From JABDLO01 sp035327565 (GTDB taxonomy: Bacteria > Bacteroidota > Bacteroidia > Chitinophagales > Saprospiraceae), in contig DAOLDB010000009.1 in assembly GCA_035327565.1 (NCBI GenBank), positions 21,614 to 85,613 on the forward strand: a DNA stretch of 64,000 nt, read 5' to 3'. Made by a program: the position numbers and the translations under genes. Shown here in pieces: positions 35,257-44,780 of this stretch (within the stretch, counting starts at the first letter, position 1; each line of letters begins with the position of its first letter). Under the pieces are notes generated by a model. The model worked only from the letters and a program-made list of their open reading frames with translations, searched no databases and had not been told where the DNA came from.

Positions 35257-36075
35257 ATGAAAAAAATTAAAAAACATTTCCAGATTCTGCAACGAAGGAT
35301 TAGGCAAAAATCTGAGTTAGAAAAAATAAGAAATACGGAAAACACAACGCTCCAAAGTGTATTGAACGCTATTGAAAAAGTAAAGAATAAAAACCATACC
35401 GTTACTGATACACTCTCATTTTCAAAGTGCGAGACTTTTCGTCGAAAACTTTTATCAGATGATACTCCAATCACCTATGAAGTTTTTCAGTCAGATCAAA
35501 CAATTTTTGTAAAGGATCTGTGCAATGTCGCTGCATCCGGTGAAAAATGGTGTCAATTATTATACCACCTGGTAAAGAATGTAGAAAATCCGTCGGTATT
35601 GGAAATCGGAACCAACCTTGGAGTGTCCGGGTCTTACATTCTGGAAGGTGTAATGATGCAAAATGGCCGATTCATTACTATGGAAGGGGTTCCTCAACTT
35701 TGTGAAATAGCTACTCACCAATTTTCAAAGATCGCTTCAAACGCTCATTTTGAAGTAATACAAGGATTATATGACGACACTTTTCCTCAAATTTTAAAAA
35801 AAGACCATGTTTTCAATGTTTTTTTTATAGACGGAAACCATAGAAAGAAGCCTACTCTTTATTACTTCAATGAATTAAAAAAATGCATAAATTCAGTCGC
35901 TATATTTATTTTTGATGATATCTATTGGAATGAAGAAATGAAAGAAACCTGGGATATAATCAAAATGGATCAGGATGTAAATTTTATCATTGATCTATAT
36001 AAGCTGGGTATAGTTATTGTCGATCAAAATGAAACCATACACAACCAACACTTCCATCTCCATCTAACTTATTAG
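35257..36075 (+). CDS. Class I SAM-dependent methyltransferase
   Basis: A 272-residue cytosolic protein from the ATG at 35257 (a TTG four codons upstream is less likely). The N-terminal 60 residues are basic and helical ('KKIKKHFQILQRRIRQKSE'). The Rossmann methyltransferase core follows: motif I 'PSVLEIGTNLGVSGSYIL' (about residues 112-129), 'GRFITMEGVPQLCEIA', and the late motif 'VFFIDGNHRKKPTLYYF' followed by 'IFIFDDIYWNEEM'. This DGxH...DDI pattern is seen in Methyltransf_24-type O- or N-methyltransferases. The substrate is unknown. It is flanked by AT-rich DNA and ends one base from the convergent GH63 gene. Confidence 0.8.
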   Translation: MKKIKKHFQILQRRIRQKSELEKIRNTENTTLQSVLNAIEKVKNKNHTVTDTLSFSKCETFRRKLLSDDTPITYEVFQSDQTIFVKDLCNVAASGEKWCQLLYHLVKNVENPSVLEIGTNLGVSGSYILEGVMMQNGRFITMEGVPQLCEIATHQFSKIASNAHFEVIQGLYDDTFPQILKKDHVFNVFFIDGNHRKKPTLYYFNELKKCINSVAIFIFDDIYWNEEMKETWDIIKMDQDVNFIIDLYKLGIVIVDQNETIHNQHFHLHLTY

Positions 36076-36076
36076 T

Positions 36077-38704
36077 TTACTTTTCCATATTCATCCCTCT
36101 CTCCATAATCAGGTTGGCAATCAAGGCTGTCCATCCCGTCTGGTGTGATGCGCCAAGACCTTTTCCGTTTTCTCCATTGAAATACTCATAAAACAAATGA
36201 TGATTCCTGTTTGCCTGATCTGCCCAAAAATTGCGGGACTTTGTGCTTCCATGGTAATTGAATATTCCATCCTCATTCCGTTCAAATAGTTTAAGCAACC
36301 GGAGTGTCAATTCATCAGCAATTTGATTCAGGTTGAGTTTATGACCGGATCCTGTAGGAAATTCATATACATATTCCGGCCCATAATACTTGTAATATTT
36401 TCTTAGCGACTGAATGATCAGGTAGTTGAGGGGAAACCAGACAGGACCTCTCCAATTGGAATTGCCTCCAAACATAACCGAATCGCTCTCACCGGCAACA
36501 TATCTGATCTCATGCTTACCGTTGTGCTCAAATAAATATGGATTATGCAGGTGAAATTTAGAAAGAGACCGAATACCGAAAGGAGAAAGAAACTCATTTT
36601 CATCCAATAACCTTTTCAATACATTCTCCAGCCTGAAACCCCGCATAATGGAAAACAGATATTGACTGCCCTTGCTAATCTCTTCCACCCTCGAAATCAA
36701 AGATGCAAGATCCGGACGCGTACGGATAATTTTGATTACACGGGATTTAAATTCGTGCATACCATCAAATAAATTTTTTCCGATTACCTCTACTGCAAAC
36801 AAAGGAATAATACCAACCAATGACCTTACTTTCAGCCGACGGCTGTCTCCATTTTCAAATTGAACGATATCATAATAGAAATGATCCTCATCGTCCCACA
36901 ATGACAAATCGTTTTTTCCAATATGATGCATCGCCCAGGCTATATTGAGAAAATGTCTGAAATAGCGAGCTGCCATTTCTTCGTACCCTTTATTTTTTGT
37001 AGCCAGCTCCAAAGCCATTCTAAGCATATTAAGCGTAAACATTGCCATCCAACTGGTGGCATCAGCTTGCTGCATATTTTTAATGCCCGCAGGCATGTGG
37101 CTTCGGTCAAATACCCCGATATTATCTAAGCCCAGAAATCCTCCCTCATACAAATGGATTCCATTAGTATCTTTTTGATTGACCCACCAGGTAAAATTGA
37201 TGGTTAATTTGTGGAAGGCTTTTTCCAGAAAATCTATATCACCCTGCCCGGTAATATTTTTTTCATTTTCATAAATATGCCAGACTGCCCAGGAGTGTAC
37301 TGGCGGGTTGACATCACTGAAATTCCATTCATAAGCAGGGATCTGCCCATTGGGATGCATGAAAAACTCCTGCAACATCAATAATAATTGATTCTTGGCA
37401 AACGGTAAATCAACATATGTAAAAGTGGTGGCATGAAAAGCCAGATCCCAAACTGCATACCACGGATACTCCCATTTGTCGGGCATGGATATGATATGCC
37501 GGTTGGTCAGGTGTTCCCAATCCTGATTTCGATTCCATGATCTTTGGATATTTTTCTCCAGATCATCCCCGTGTATCCATTGATATACATCAAGGTAATA
37601 AAACGATTTAGTCCACAACAATTCACTCAAAGCGTTTTTTAATAGCACTTGTTGTTCTATGGGGACACTTTCCGGCATCAAAGATTGATAATACCTTTCT
37701 GTACTCTGCTTTTGGTCTTTCATGATATTCTCAAAATCAGACCAGGGGTTTTCAAAAGTTTTTCTTGATAGCCTTAATCTTAATGAAAATAAATCTCCCG
37801 GCCCTAAATCCTTTTCTACATGGACTGCCATCTTAGAGCCTTTCTTTTGGGGATTTACTGTTCTGTCACCATGGATAATATGCTGAATTATACCATCCTT
37901 TACATACCTTGTATCATTCTTTGTCCCTTTTAATTTTCTCCAGTTGGTTTCGTTTTCACAAAAAATACTTCTACCCTCTTCGTAATAAAGTAAATATTTA
38001 CCATTTCTCACGGACCGGGATCCGGCCATTCCTTCTTCCAGGTGTTCGATTACCGGACGCCTGTACCTGGTATTGTGCCTCCAATAATTGCGAAACCATA
38101 AATGAGGAATGAAGTGAATGGTGGCGGCTTCAGGCCCTCTGTTCCACACTGTAATTTTCATTAGAATATCTTCCTCTTCCCCCTTGGTATACTCGATCAG
38201 ACAATCAAAATATCGGTTCTCATGAAATGCGTCGCTATCCGTTATTTCAAATTCGGTGACATCGCGTTCAAGACGATTGCATTGGATCAACTGACTGTAC
38301 GGAAATTCACTCTGTGGATACTTATATAAAAAACTGCAGTAAGAATGATCCGGAGAGGAGCAAAGATGAAAATACAATTCTTTTACATCCTCTCCGTGAT
38401 TGCCCTGAGGATTATTGAGACCAAAAAGTCGTTCTTTAATGTATGGATCATTGCCATTCCAGAATGCTGGTGCTAAACAAAGGATCTGCTCATCATCACA
38501 AAATCCTGCCAATCCATCCTCTCCCCACCGATATGCATAAGAATGTGCCATTTCAAAAGATATATAATTCCAGGCATCTCCTTCCTTGCTGTAATCTTCC
38601 CGAACTGTTCCCCACTGTCTTTCTGATAAATATGGGCCCCATTTTATTTGAGGGCGGTTTGTTTTACCTATATTGTAGCCAGAGTTTATTTTTCTTTCCT
38701 TCAT
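36077..38704 (-). CDS. GH63-type (MGH1-like) glucosidase
   Basis: An 875-residue protein without a signal peptide, so probably cytosolic. It starts 'WGPYLSERQWGTVREDYS', the usual opening of bacterial proteins annotated as MGH1-like glucosidases, followed by 'DAWNYISFEMAHSYAYRWGEDG'. The (alpha/alpha)6 catalytic region contains 'KWEYPWYAVWDLAFHATTF', 'GFLGLDNIGVFDRSH', 'DATSWMAMFTLNMLRMAL' and 'NWRGPVWFPLNYLIIQSL'. The family hydrolyses alpha-glucosidic bonds, perhaps in glucosylglycerate, trehalose-like or oligosaccharide substrates; which one is unknown. It stands alone, with rsmE 170 bases upstream on the same strand. Confidence 0.85.
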   Translation of the reverse strand: MKERKINSGYNIGKTNRPQIKWGPYLSERQWGTVREDYSKEGDAWNYISFEMAHSYAYRWGEDGLAGFCDDEQILCLAPAFWNGNDPYIKERLFGLNNPQGNHGEDVKELYFHLCSSPDHSYCSFLYKYPQSEFPYSQLIQCNRLERDVTEFEITDSDAFHENRYFDCLIEYTKGEEEDILMKITVWNRGPEAATIHFIPHLWFRNYWRHNTRYRRPVIEHLEEGMAGSRSVRNGKYLLYYEEGRSIFCENETNWRKLKGTKNDTRYVKDGIIQHIIHGDRTVNPQKKGSKMAVHVEKDLGPGDLFSLRLRLSRKTFENPWSDFENIMKDQKQSTERYYQSLMPESVPIEQQVLLKNALSELLWTKSFYYLDVYQWIHGDDLEKNIQRSWNRNQDWEHLTNRHIISMPDKWEYPWYAVWDLAFHATTFTYVDLPFAKNQLLLMLQEFFMHPNGQIPAYEWNFSDVNPPVHSWAVWHIYENEKNITGQGDIDFLEKAFHKLTINFTWWVNQKDTNGIHLYEGGFLGLDNIGVFDRSHMPAGIKNMQQADATSWMAMFTLNMLRMALELATKNKGYEEMAARYFRHFLNIAWAMHHIGKNDLSLWDDEDHFYYDIVQFENGDSRRLKVRSLVGIIPLFAVEVIGKNLFDGMHEFKSRVIKIIRTRPDLASLISRVEEISKGSQYLFSIMRGFRLENVLKRLLDENEFLSPFGIRSLSKFHLHNPYLFEHNGKHEIRYVAGESDSVMFGGNSNWRGPVWFPLNYLIIQSLRKYYKYYGPEYVYEFPTGSGHKLNLNQIADELTLRLLKLFERNEDGIFNYHGSTKSRNFWADQANRNHHLFYEYFNGENGKGLGASHQTGWTALIANLIMERGMNMEK

Positions 38705-38875
38705 TATTAATGGATTAACATGTAATACTACTCACTGACATCGTGGAGCAAAACAACAAATAGATGCATTTGGGTCATATTGAATTGGAATCAATCATTT
38801 ACAGGAAACTTTAATAAATGGATGGGGAACAAAATTAAAACGAAAATACATGAATTCAGAACATTGTTAGTAGGA

Positions 38876-39580
38876 TCAGATATAATTTATATCGTACATT
38901 GTTTTGATGATTTGACACACTGCTACCCCTGCCGTTTCTGTTCGTAATCGGTTTTGACCCAAATTCACTGTTACCCATGAATTTATTTGCGCAAATTCGG
39001 TTTCTTCCGGAGTGAAGCCCCCTTCCGGGCCGATCAAAACAAAGACTTCCTTATGTGGTTTTGTAAGCGATGTGATAGCGATTTCAGCAGTTTCATGAGC
39101 CATCCATTTTATCCCGTCAAAGGGCAGGTTTATGATTGTCTTCAGGTTCTGAGGTGAATGGAATACAGGGTGCCACGGATTTATAGACTGCTTCATTGCA
39201 CTACGTATAATTTGTATGCAACGATCCGTCTTAATCCTGAATTTTTCTGTTTTGTCTGTAATGATGGGAAAAATCTCTGAAATCCCTATTTCGACGCTTT
39301 TCTCTAAAAACCACTCAAATCGTGAAGGGTTTTTAGTCGGGGGTATTCCTATTCTTAAAATGTAAGGCATGGGAGGAAACATGGTCTCATGTTCGATGAT
39401 GGATAAGGCTTTTTTTTCACCTACATATGTGATTAAACATTGAAATAGGGATCCCTTACCATTCATCACATAGATTCGGTCTCCCTGCCTCTTCCTCAAG
39501 ACTTTTACTACATGCCTGTATTCTTCACCTTCAATGTATACATTTTCTTTCTCAATGTTTTCCGTGAAAAAGATTTGCAT
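38876..39580 (-). CDS. rsmE: 16S rRNA (uracil-1498-N3)-methyltransferase
   Basis: SPOUT-class enzyme that methylates U1498 in the ribosomal decoding site. It has 234 residues. The PUA-like N-terminus contains 'EYRHVVKVLRKRQGDRIYV'. The knotted SAM domain ends with 'VFVLIGPEGGFTPEETEFA' and 'NLGQNRLRTETAGVAVCQI', both diagnostic of RsmE. It is divergent from rseP; the region between them carries an exact -7 element pointing toward rseP. Confidence 0.95.
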   Translation of the reverse strand: MQIFFTENIEKENVYIEGEEYRHVVKVLRKRQGDRIYVMNGKGSLFQCLITYVGEKKALSIIEHETMFPPMPYILRIGIPPTKNPSRFEWFLEKSVEIGISEIFPIITDKTEKFRIKTDRCIQIIRSAMKQSINPWHPVFHSPQNLKTIINLPFDGIKWMAHETAEIAITSLTKPHKEVFVLIGPEGGFTPEETEFAQINSWVTVNLGQNRLRTETAGVAVCQIIKTMYDINYI

Positions 39581-39626
39581 GGCGTGCCTTTCTAATTTTT
39601 TACCAAAAGTTTAAAGATATAAATAC

Positions 39627-39634
39627 TACCTTTG
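39627..39634 (+). promoter_or_regulatory. -7 promoter element for rseP
   Basis: Reads TACCTTTG, an exact match, giving a leader of about 85 bases before the ATG at 39725. A TATCTTTA-like sequence on the other strand (around 39613-39620) may serve rsmE. Confidence 0.55.
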
Positions 39635-39724
39635 CAAACCCTATTAAGAAACAATATTTTTGGATACTGCGTTACAGCATGGTTAAACAGCACATCCGGT
39701 TAAATTAACTAACGATAAAATAGA

Positions 39725-41056
39725 ATGGATACACTCATTATAGCGGCTCAACTGATTTTAAGTCTCTCAATTTTAGTCACTTTACATGAATGCGGACATT
39801 TTTTCCCTGCCAAATGGTTTAAAACCCGAGTAGAAAAGTTTTATTTATTTTTTGACCCCTGGTTTTCGCTTTTCAAAGTAAAAAAGGGTGAAACAGAATA
39901 TGGCGTTGGATGGCTTCCCTTAGGTGGTTATGTAAAAATAGCCGGGATGATTGATGAAAGCATGGACAAGAAGCACCTGGAAACCGAACCTCAACCCTGG
40001 GAATTCCGATCCAAGCCCGCCTGGCAAAGACTGATCATCATGCTGGGGGGCGTTACGGTCAACTTCCTTTTAGGTGCTTTTATTTTTGCGATGATCCTTT
40101 TTACATGGGGTGAATCATATATACCCAATGCTGCGGTAAAAGAGGGCATCTATGTAGATAGTTTAGGATATGAGCTGGGCCTTCGGGATGGTGATCGTAT
40201 AATTTCTGTTGGCAGCCACCACTTTGACAAATTCAATCCTGCTAAATTAAAAATGGAAATCATTATCAACCCGGTGGAATCCATCGTAATCGAACGCGAT
40301 GGCAGGGAAATGGATCTACCCGTAGACCCCTCCTTTGTGTCAATACTTAGCAGTCAAAAATATAAAGATTTTCAATTGTTTGGAGCCCGAATTCCATATG
40401 AAATTGCTCAGGTAGCTCCAGGGACACCAGCAGAAACAGCCGGATTAAAAGAAGGAGATTTTATTATTGGTGTGGAAGGTGAGCAATTGAAATTCAGAAA
40501 TGAAATCATTGAAGCAGTGGAAGACAAAGCTGGACAATGGACTACACTCCATATTCTTCGTGACAAAGACACATTGTTAATAAGTTCTGAAATCACAGCT
40601 GAAGGAAAAATTGGTGTCTTTACCTATGGTGATGACCGATATTTTCCCATTGAGGTTCAAAAGTATTCCTTCTTTTCCAGCATTCCCAAAGGAGCCGGAA
40701 TGGGGATAGATTTTCTCTCCGGACAACTTAAAGCATTTCAAAAAATGTTCAGGGGGGAGATCAAAGCTAAAGAAAGCCTGGGTAGTGTGATCTCAATAGC
40801 CAAACAATTTGGACCCACATGGAGTTGGCCCCGATTTTGGACTATGACAGCAAGTCTTTCCATTTTACTGGCATTTCTTAATCTGCTCCCAATTCCGGGA
40901 TTGGATGGCGGACATGTTATGTTTTTATTGTATGAAGTTGCCACAGGGAGGAAACCCAGTGACAAGGTTCTTGAATATGCCACCATCGTTGGTTTTGTTC
41001 TTCTGATTATTTTAATGATCTATGCGCTCGGTTTGGATATCTCCCGTTTGTTTTAG
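39725..41056 (+). CDS. rseP: Site-2-type membrane metalloprotease RseP
   Basis: Inner-membrane M50 protease that cleaves transmembrane segments of anti-sigma factors and leftover signal peptides. It has 443 residues. The zinc motif HExxH is in 'TLHECGHFFPAKWF' (about residues 20-33) in the first helix, and the second metal motif is in 'NLLPIPGLDGGHVMFLLYE' (about 380-398). Between them lie PDZ-like regions ('GYELGLRDGDRIISVG', 'AETAGLKEGDFIIGVEG'). A C-terminal hydrophobic helix closes the protein. No anti-sigma gene is adjacent. Confidence 0.94.
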   Translation: MDTLIIAAQLILSLSILVTLHECGHFFPAKWFKTRVEKFYLFFDPWFSLFKVKKGETEYGVGWLPLGGYVKIAGMIDESMDKKHLETEPQPWEFRSKPAWQRLIIMLGGVTVNFLLGAFIFAMILFTWGESYIPNAAVKEGIYVDSLGYELGLRDGDRIISVGSHHFDKFNPAKLKMEIIINPVESIVIERDGREMDLPVDPSFVSILSSQKYKDFQLFGARIPYEIAQVAPGTPAETAGLKEGDFIIGVEGEQLKFRNEIIEAVEDKAGQWTTLHILRDKDTLLISSEITAEGKIGVFTYGDDRYFPIEVQKYSFFSSIPKGAGMGIDFLSGQLKAFQKMFRGEIKAKESLGSVISIAKQFGPTWSWPRFWTMTASLSILLAFLNLLPIPGLDGGHVMFLLYEVATGRKPSDKVLEYATIVGFVLLIILMIYALGLDISRLF

Positions 41057-41781
41057 CATGGGAATTCTCTTCAGGACAAGCTTTGCTGATAAGCAGGTGG
41101 TAAAATGGATTGAAGGTTTTCTATAAGAAAATATTCTGGGTACATCTGTATTATCCGGGCAAAATATAACTTAAGTAAAGGGTTATTTAATGATATGATG
41201 GTTTGATTGCAGGATCAATGGCATGAACTTGCTATACGCTTTCATTATATTTAACCACTTCGTAGTTAATACTTTCGGCTGATTCACAAGCCTGAAAAAA
41301 TGAAGGGACAACTTACGCTTCATTCATATAAAGGGTTCAACCCTCATCCATTGCCATCACGGTTATGCTATGTAAGAATTGGCACCCCGGGGATATAAGG
41401 GAAGTAATCGTCCATTCCGAAGGAGTAAAATGTGAAAGAATAGACAAGTTTTCCATTATCTGTTCATTGCCCACTAAGTTCAGCAAACTGCCAACACCAG
41501 ATCTTTTTAAGTTTTTACTGAAAAGTTCACAAAGATCATTTCACAAAACACGCAAAATATTTGCAATCATTAATAAAACACCAATCAAATCAACGGCTAA
41601 GCATTCTTGTCCTGCTGATCACTGGAATGGAAGCAGCCCACTACCCAGGACTATAATTATTCGACTTGACCTCTAAAAGGATATACCACTAATCATACCC
41701 ATTGCTCCCCATGAGATCAAAAACCATAAACAATAATCACGTTATTTTTTGACCTGGTATAAGGATTCCAATAAAAAAATA
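41057..41781. other. Long intergenic region before tRNA-Leu
   Basis: About 725 bases without a convincing gene. A 103-codon plus-strand frame (41365-41676) has no protein-like pattern and no plausible promoter, so I do not call it. Bases 41524-41550 contain 'GTTCACAAAGATCATTTCAC', a possible worn-out copy of the CACAAAGA-type intergenic repeat also seen near 50910. The region may hold decayed sequence. Confidence 0.45.
41524..41550. repeat. Possible degenerate copy of a CACAAAGA-type intergenic repeat
   Basis: Contains TTCACAAAGATCATTTCACA, which resembles the TTTCACAAAGATGCAAAG reading of the minus strand near 50910-50935. Only two copies are visible and both are imperfect, so this is tentative. 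Confidence 0.25.
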
Positions 41782-41789
41782 TAAATTTG
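41782..41789 (+). promoter_or_regulatory. -7 promoter element for tRNA-Leu
   Basis: Reads TAAATTTG, an exact TAnnTTTG match, placing the start of transcription about a dozen bases before the mature tRNA 5' end. Confidence 0.65.
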
Positions 41790-41808
41790 CTTTCCCAAAA
41801 AAATAGAA

Positions 41809-41892
41809 GCCGAAGTGGCGGAATTGGTAGACGCGCTGGTTTTAAAATCCAGTTCTGGCAACAGAGTGGGGGTTCGATTCCCCCCTTCGGTA
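41809..41892 (+). tRNA. tRNA-Leu (anticodon TAA)
   Basis: An 84-base class II tRNA. The acceptor arm GCCGAAG (41809-41815) pairs with CTTCGGT (41885-41891, one G-U pair), with A as discriminator; CCA is not encoded. The D arm contains GGCGGAATTGGTAGACGCG. The anticodon stem CTGGT/ATCCAG holds a loop with TAA, reading UUA codons. The long variable arm and T arm (GGGGGTTCGATTCCCCC) follow. Confidence 0.95.
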
Positions 41893-41981
41893 CTTATTAG
41901 AATATAATTTTTGAATGAATGGCTCTAACTGGGGTATGAATATTTGAATAATTATTCCGATTCAAATATACTTAACCGTCT

Positions 41982-42548
41982 TTATTTGCTCATGGCTTTT
42001 TCAGCCAACCTGACAGCAGCCTCATATACCTGTTCATCCGTATGGCTGGTATTGAAAGCCAAAAAATAAACATGATCATCACGATCTTTCCAGTAGAAGA
42101 ATCTTGATGCAAGACTATACGCTCCAGGTTCTCCCGCTACAGTAAAATCTTTATAGATATCGGCTTCATCAGAACCTACAGTCATTTCCCCCCTGCTTTT
42201 CAAACCCTCAATATATGAATCTGCATAATTGTAATACTCCTCTGGAATAGGGTTAACCTGAGCAGAAATCAAAATGGCTGCATTGGGCTTTTCTGGATCA
42301 TCAAATCGAAAAAATGCTGTACTGGAATGTTCTTTATACGAAGGACTCACTTCATATACCGCTCCGGATTGCAGATTTAATGCTTCTTCAACATCCTGTT
42401 TTGAAAATAAATGAGCTGCATCAGGTACGTATATTTTTTCAACTTTTGATTGATTTTGATCACTCGTTTTCTCCCGACATGAAACGGCAACTAATAATAT
42501 CAATACAAAAACAAGAAGGTTTCCTGTGAATGAATGAAATCTTTCCAT
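41982..42548 (-). CDS. Putative lipoprotein of unknown function
   Basis: A 188-residue protein from the Met at 42548. The signal 'GNLLVFVLILLVAVSC' ends in a lipobox (AVSC), so it is likely anchored to a membrane after processing by Lgt, which is encoded at 61737. The mature protein begins with a polar linker (REKTSDQNQSK), then a compact domain ('AHLFSKQDVEEALNLQSGAVYE', 'ASRFFYWKDRDDHVYFLAFNT'). I do not recognise a named family. The frame extends to 42644, but an exact -7 element at 42595-42602 excludes that start; 42581 remains possible. Confidence 0.75.
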   Translation of the reverse strand: MERFHSFTGNLLVFVLILLVAVSCREKTSDQNQSKVEKIYVPDAAHLFSKQDVEEALNLQSGAVYEVSPSYKEHSSTAFFRFDDPEKPNAAILISAQVNPIPEEYYNYADSYIEGLKSRGEMTVGSDEADIYKDFTVAGEPGAYSLASRFFYWKDRDDHVYFLAFNTSHTDEQVYEAAVRLAEKAMSK

Positions 42549-42594
42549 TTTACTTTGAAATTTATGCTGATAAATACTCATTTTTAAAAACGGA

Positions 42595-42602
42595 CAAAAA
42601 TA
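42595..42602 (-). promoter_or_regulatory. -7 promoter element for the lipoprotein gene; limits the start codon
   Basis: The minus strand reads TATTTTTG, an exact match. It rules out the longest frame start (42644) and fits starts at 42581 or 42548. Confidence 0.55.
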
Positions 42603-42750
42603 CTTAAAAAAGAGATGCCTGGCATCAGAAATATAAAAAAACACTTAAGGAAAAAGGGTGTCTAATGAAACATTTAATTTTAAACCTTGTCCTCCATATT
42701 GAAGTTGAAGGGATATCCGTTTACATTACGAAAATCCTAAAAAGGAATCG

Positions 42751-44763
42751 ATGCAATTTTTATTTCCAGTTTTTTTATGGTCATTGGTCGCACTGGCCAT
42801 CCCTGTGATTATACACTTATTCTATTTTCGCCGGTTTAAAAAAGTACAATTTACCAATGTCAGATTGCTGAAGGAGATCAAAGAAGAAACTTCTTCCAGA
42901 AATAAGTTGAAAGATCTGATTATTTTAATTTCCCGGTTGCTGGCTTTGATATTTCTTATCCTTGCATTCGCTCAGCCCTTTTTACCCCAGGGAGATTCTG
43001 TAAAAAGCGGTAGAAATATTGTGAGTGTGTATATAGACAATTCTTTCAGTATGTCAGCAGAAAAAAACCAAACTCCCTTGATAGACATTGCTAAAGAAAA
43101 AGCTTCTCAAATTGTGCAGGCATATGGAACCAATGATTTATTTCAGGTAATCACCAATGATTTTGAAGGTAAACATCAGCGATTGATTAGCCAGGACGAT
43201 GCGCTGGCCTATATTGAAGAAATAGAAATCAGCCCAGGTGTAAGGCTTTTAAGTCAGGTTATGCAACGTCAGAAACAACTGATGGACTATGAAGATGCCA
43301 ATAACATTGTTTACCAGCTTTCCGATTTTCAAAGCAATATGTTCGATGAAAATCTAATTAAAGACTCTTTAATTGAAGTTAACATGATCCCCCTGCGTGC
43401 AGCCCTTGAGGATAATGTAGCCATAGATTCTGTATGGCTTGAGTCAGGCGTTGCCTATGCAGGCCAAAACAATAAATTGATTGTCAAACTTCATAACTAC
43501 GGTAATGATCGTGCAGAAAGTGTCAGATTGGCAATTGTAAGAGATGGGCAGGAAAAACCTGAAGGAGTAAAATCCATTCCGGCCGGTGAAAGTCTTCTGG
43601 ATACTATCGTGCTTAGTATTGTTCAGCCTGGATGGCATACAGCTGAATTAAAAATTTCAGACTATCCCATTCAATTTGATGACCAATATTTTATAAGTTT
43701 TTATGTGGATGAGAGTCTGAATGTATTGACTATACACGATGGCCAGGTAAATCGGTTCCTTCGGGCATTGTTTAGGGGGATTGATCGTTTCAATTTTCAT
43801 CATACCCATGTTTCCGCCATCAACTATGGAGAAATCAACCTCTATGATCTGATCATCATCCAGGATATCAGAAATTATTCGACAGGCCTGGTGACCGCAT
43901 TAAATGAATATGTAATTTCAGGAGGGAAAGTACTTGTTTTTCCAGGGATTGACACCGATATAGCAGGTCTCAACCGATTTCTTTCTGCATTAAATGTAAA
44001 CAATCTGGATAGAACGGTGGTGGAGAGTGATATGCAAGTCACCCACATCAATACACATGAATTTGTTTTTAAAGATGTTTTTGATAATCAGAACAGAAAT
44101 TTAACCCTTCCTTCTGTCAGTCATCATTTTACAGCACAAGCTACCTCCACACAATCTTCAGAAACGCTTTTAAGGATGCGTAACGGCCAACCTTATCTGC
44201 AGAAATTTCAAAGAGGAAATGGAATATTATACCTTTCGCTTGCCTCAATTGATGAAAGATTTAATAATCTCGTTCATCATGCGGAGATTTTTGTACCCAT
44301 GATATATAAAATGGCTATTGCGAAAGCCCATTCAGAACCTCTGGCTTATACCATAGGGAATGCGGATCCCATAACCGTTAAAAAAAGTACCCAGGGGAGT
44401 GAAATGATTTATAAAATCAAAGGTTTTCATGAATTTATTCCCTCCCAATCCGGATATGGAAACCAGGTAATAATTTCAGAGAATGATCAAATACGACAGG
44501 CAGGAATCTACAATCTGACCTTGAATAATGAGTTGATTATGAAATTAGCCTTTAACTATGACCGGAGAGAATCAGATATGTCATTGGTTCCATTGGAAGA
44601 ATTAATAAGTTCTGGGAATATTTTGGATGCGGGAATTCAAACCAATCTTACCCTTTTGATTACACAAAAAGACAAAGGGATTATTTTATGGCGATGGTGT
44701 CTTATATTAGCGTTGATATTTTTATTGGCTGAGTCACTACTTTTACGCTTTCTAAAAACTTAA
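42751..44763 (+). CDS. BatA-domain membrane protein (aerotolerance-like, vWA-type)
   Basis: A 670-residue inner-membrane protein. It opens with the BatA N-terminal signature 'VALAIPVIIHLFYFRRFKKV' followed by 'QFTNVRLLKEIKEE', then a second helix ('RLLALIFLILAFAQPFLPQ'). A von Willebrand-type region follows, with the MIDAS-like 'VSVYIDNSFSMSAE' (about residues 91-104). A long periplasmic-type beta region leads to a C-terminal helix ('WRWCLILALIFLLAESLLL'). The roles of such BatA-only proteins are unclear. The dihydroorotase-like gene starts 17 bases downstream, an arrangement I recall from other Bacteroidota, so the two are likely co-expressed. Confidence 0.9.
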   Translation: MQFLFPVFLWSLVALAIPVIIHLFYFRRFKKVQFTNVRLLKEIKEETSSRNKLKDLIILISRLLALIFLILAFAQPFLPQGDSVKSGRNIVSVYIDNSFSMSAEKNQTPLIDIAKEKASQIVQAYGTNDLFQVITNDFEGKHQRLISQDDALAYIEEIEISPGVRLLSQVMQRQKQLMDYEDANNIVYQLSDFQSNMFDENLIKDSLIEVNMIPLRAALEDNVAIDSVWLESGVAYAGQNNKLIVKLHNYGNDRAESVRLAIVRDGQEKPEGVKSIPAGESLLDTIVLSIVQPGWHTAELKISDYPIQFDDQYFISFYVDESLNVLTIHDGQVNRFLRALFRGIDRFNFHHTHVSAINYGEINLYDLIIIQDIRNYSTGLVTALNEYVISGGKVLVFPGIDTDIAGLNRFLSALNVNNLDRTVVESDMQVTHINTHEFVFKDVFDNQNRNLTLPSVSHHFTAQATSTQSSETLLRMRNGQPYLQKFQRGNGILYLSLASIDERFNNLVHHAEIFVPMIYKMAIAKAHSEPLAYTIGNADPITVKKSTQGSEMIYKIKGFHEFIPSQSGYGNQVIISENDQIRQAGIYNLTLNNELIMKLAFNYDRRESDMSLVPLEELISSGNILDAGIQTNLTLLITQKDKGIILWRWCLILALIFLLAESLLLRFLKT

Positions 44764-44780
44764 TAGAAACCTAGTCCCCC

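Noticed and set aside
41365..41676. 103-codon plus-strand frame in the gap before tRNA-Leu
   Set aside because: No family resemblance, irregular composition, no promoter or ribosome site at the start.
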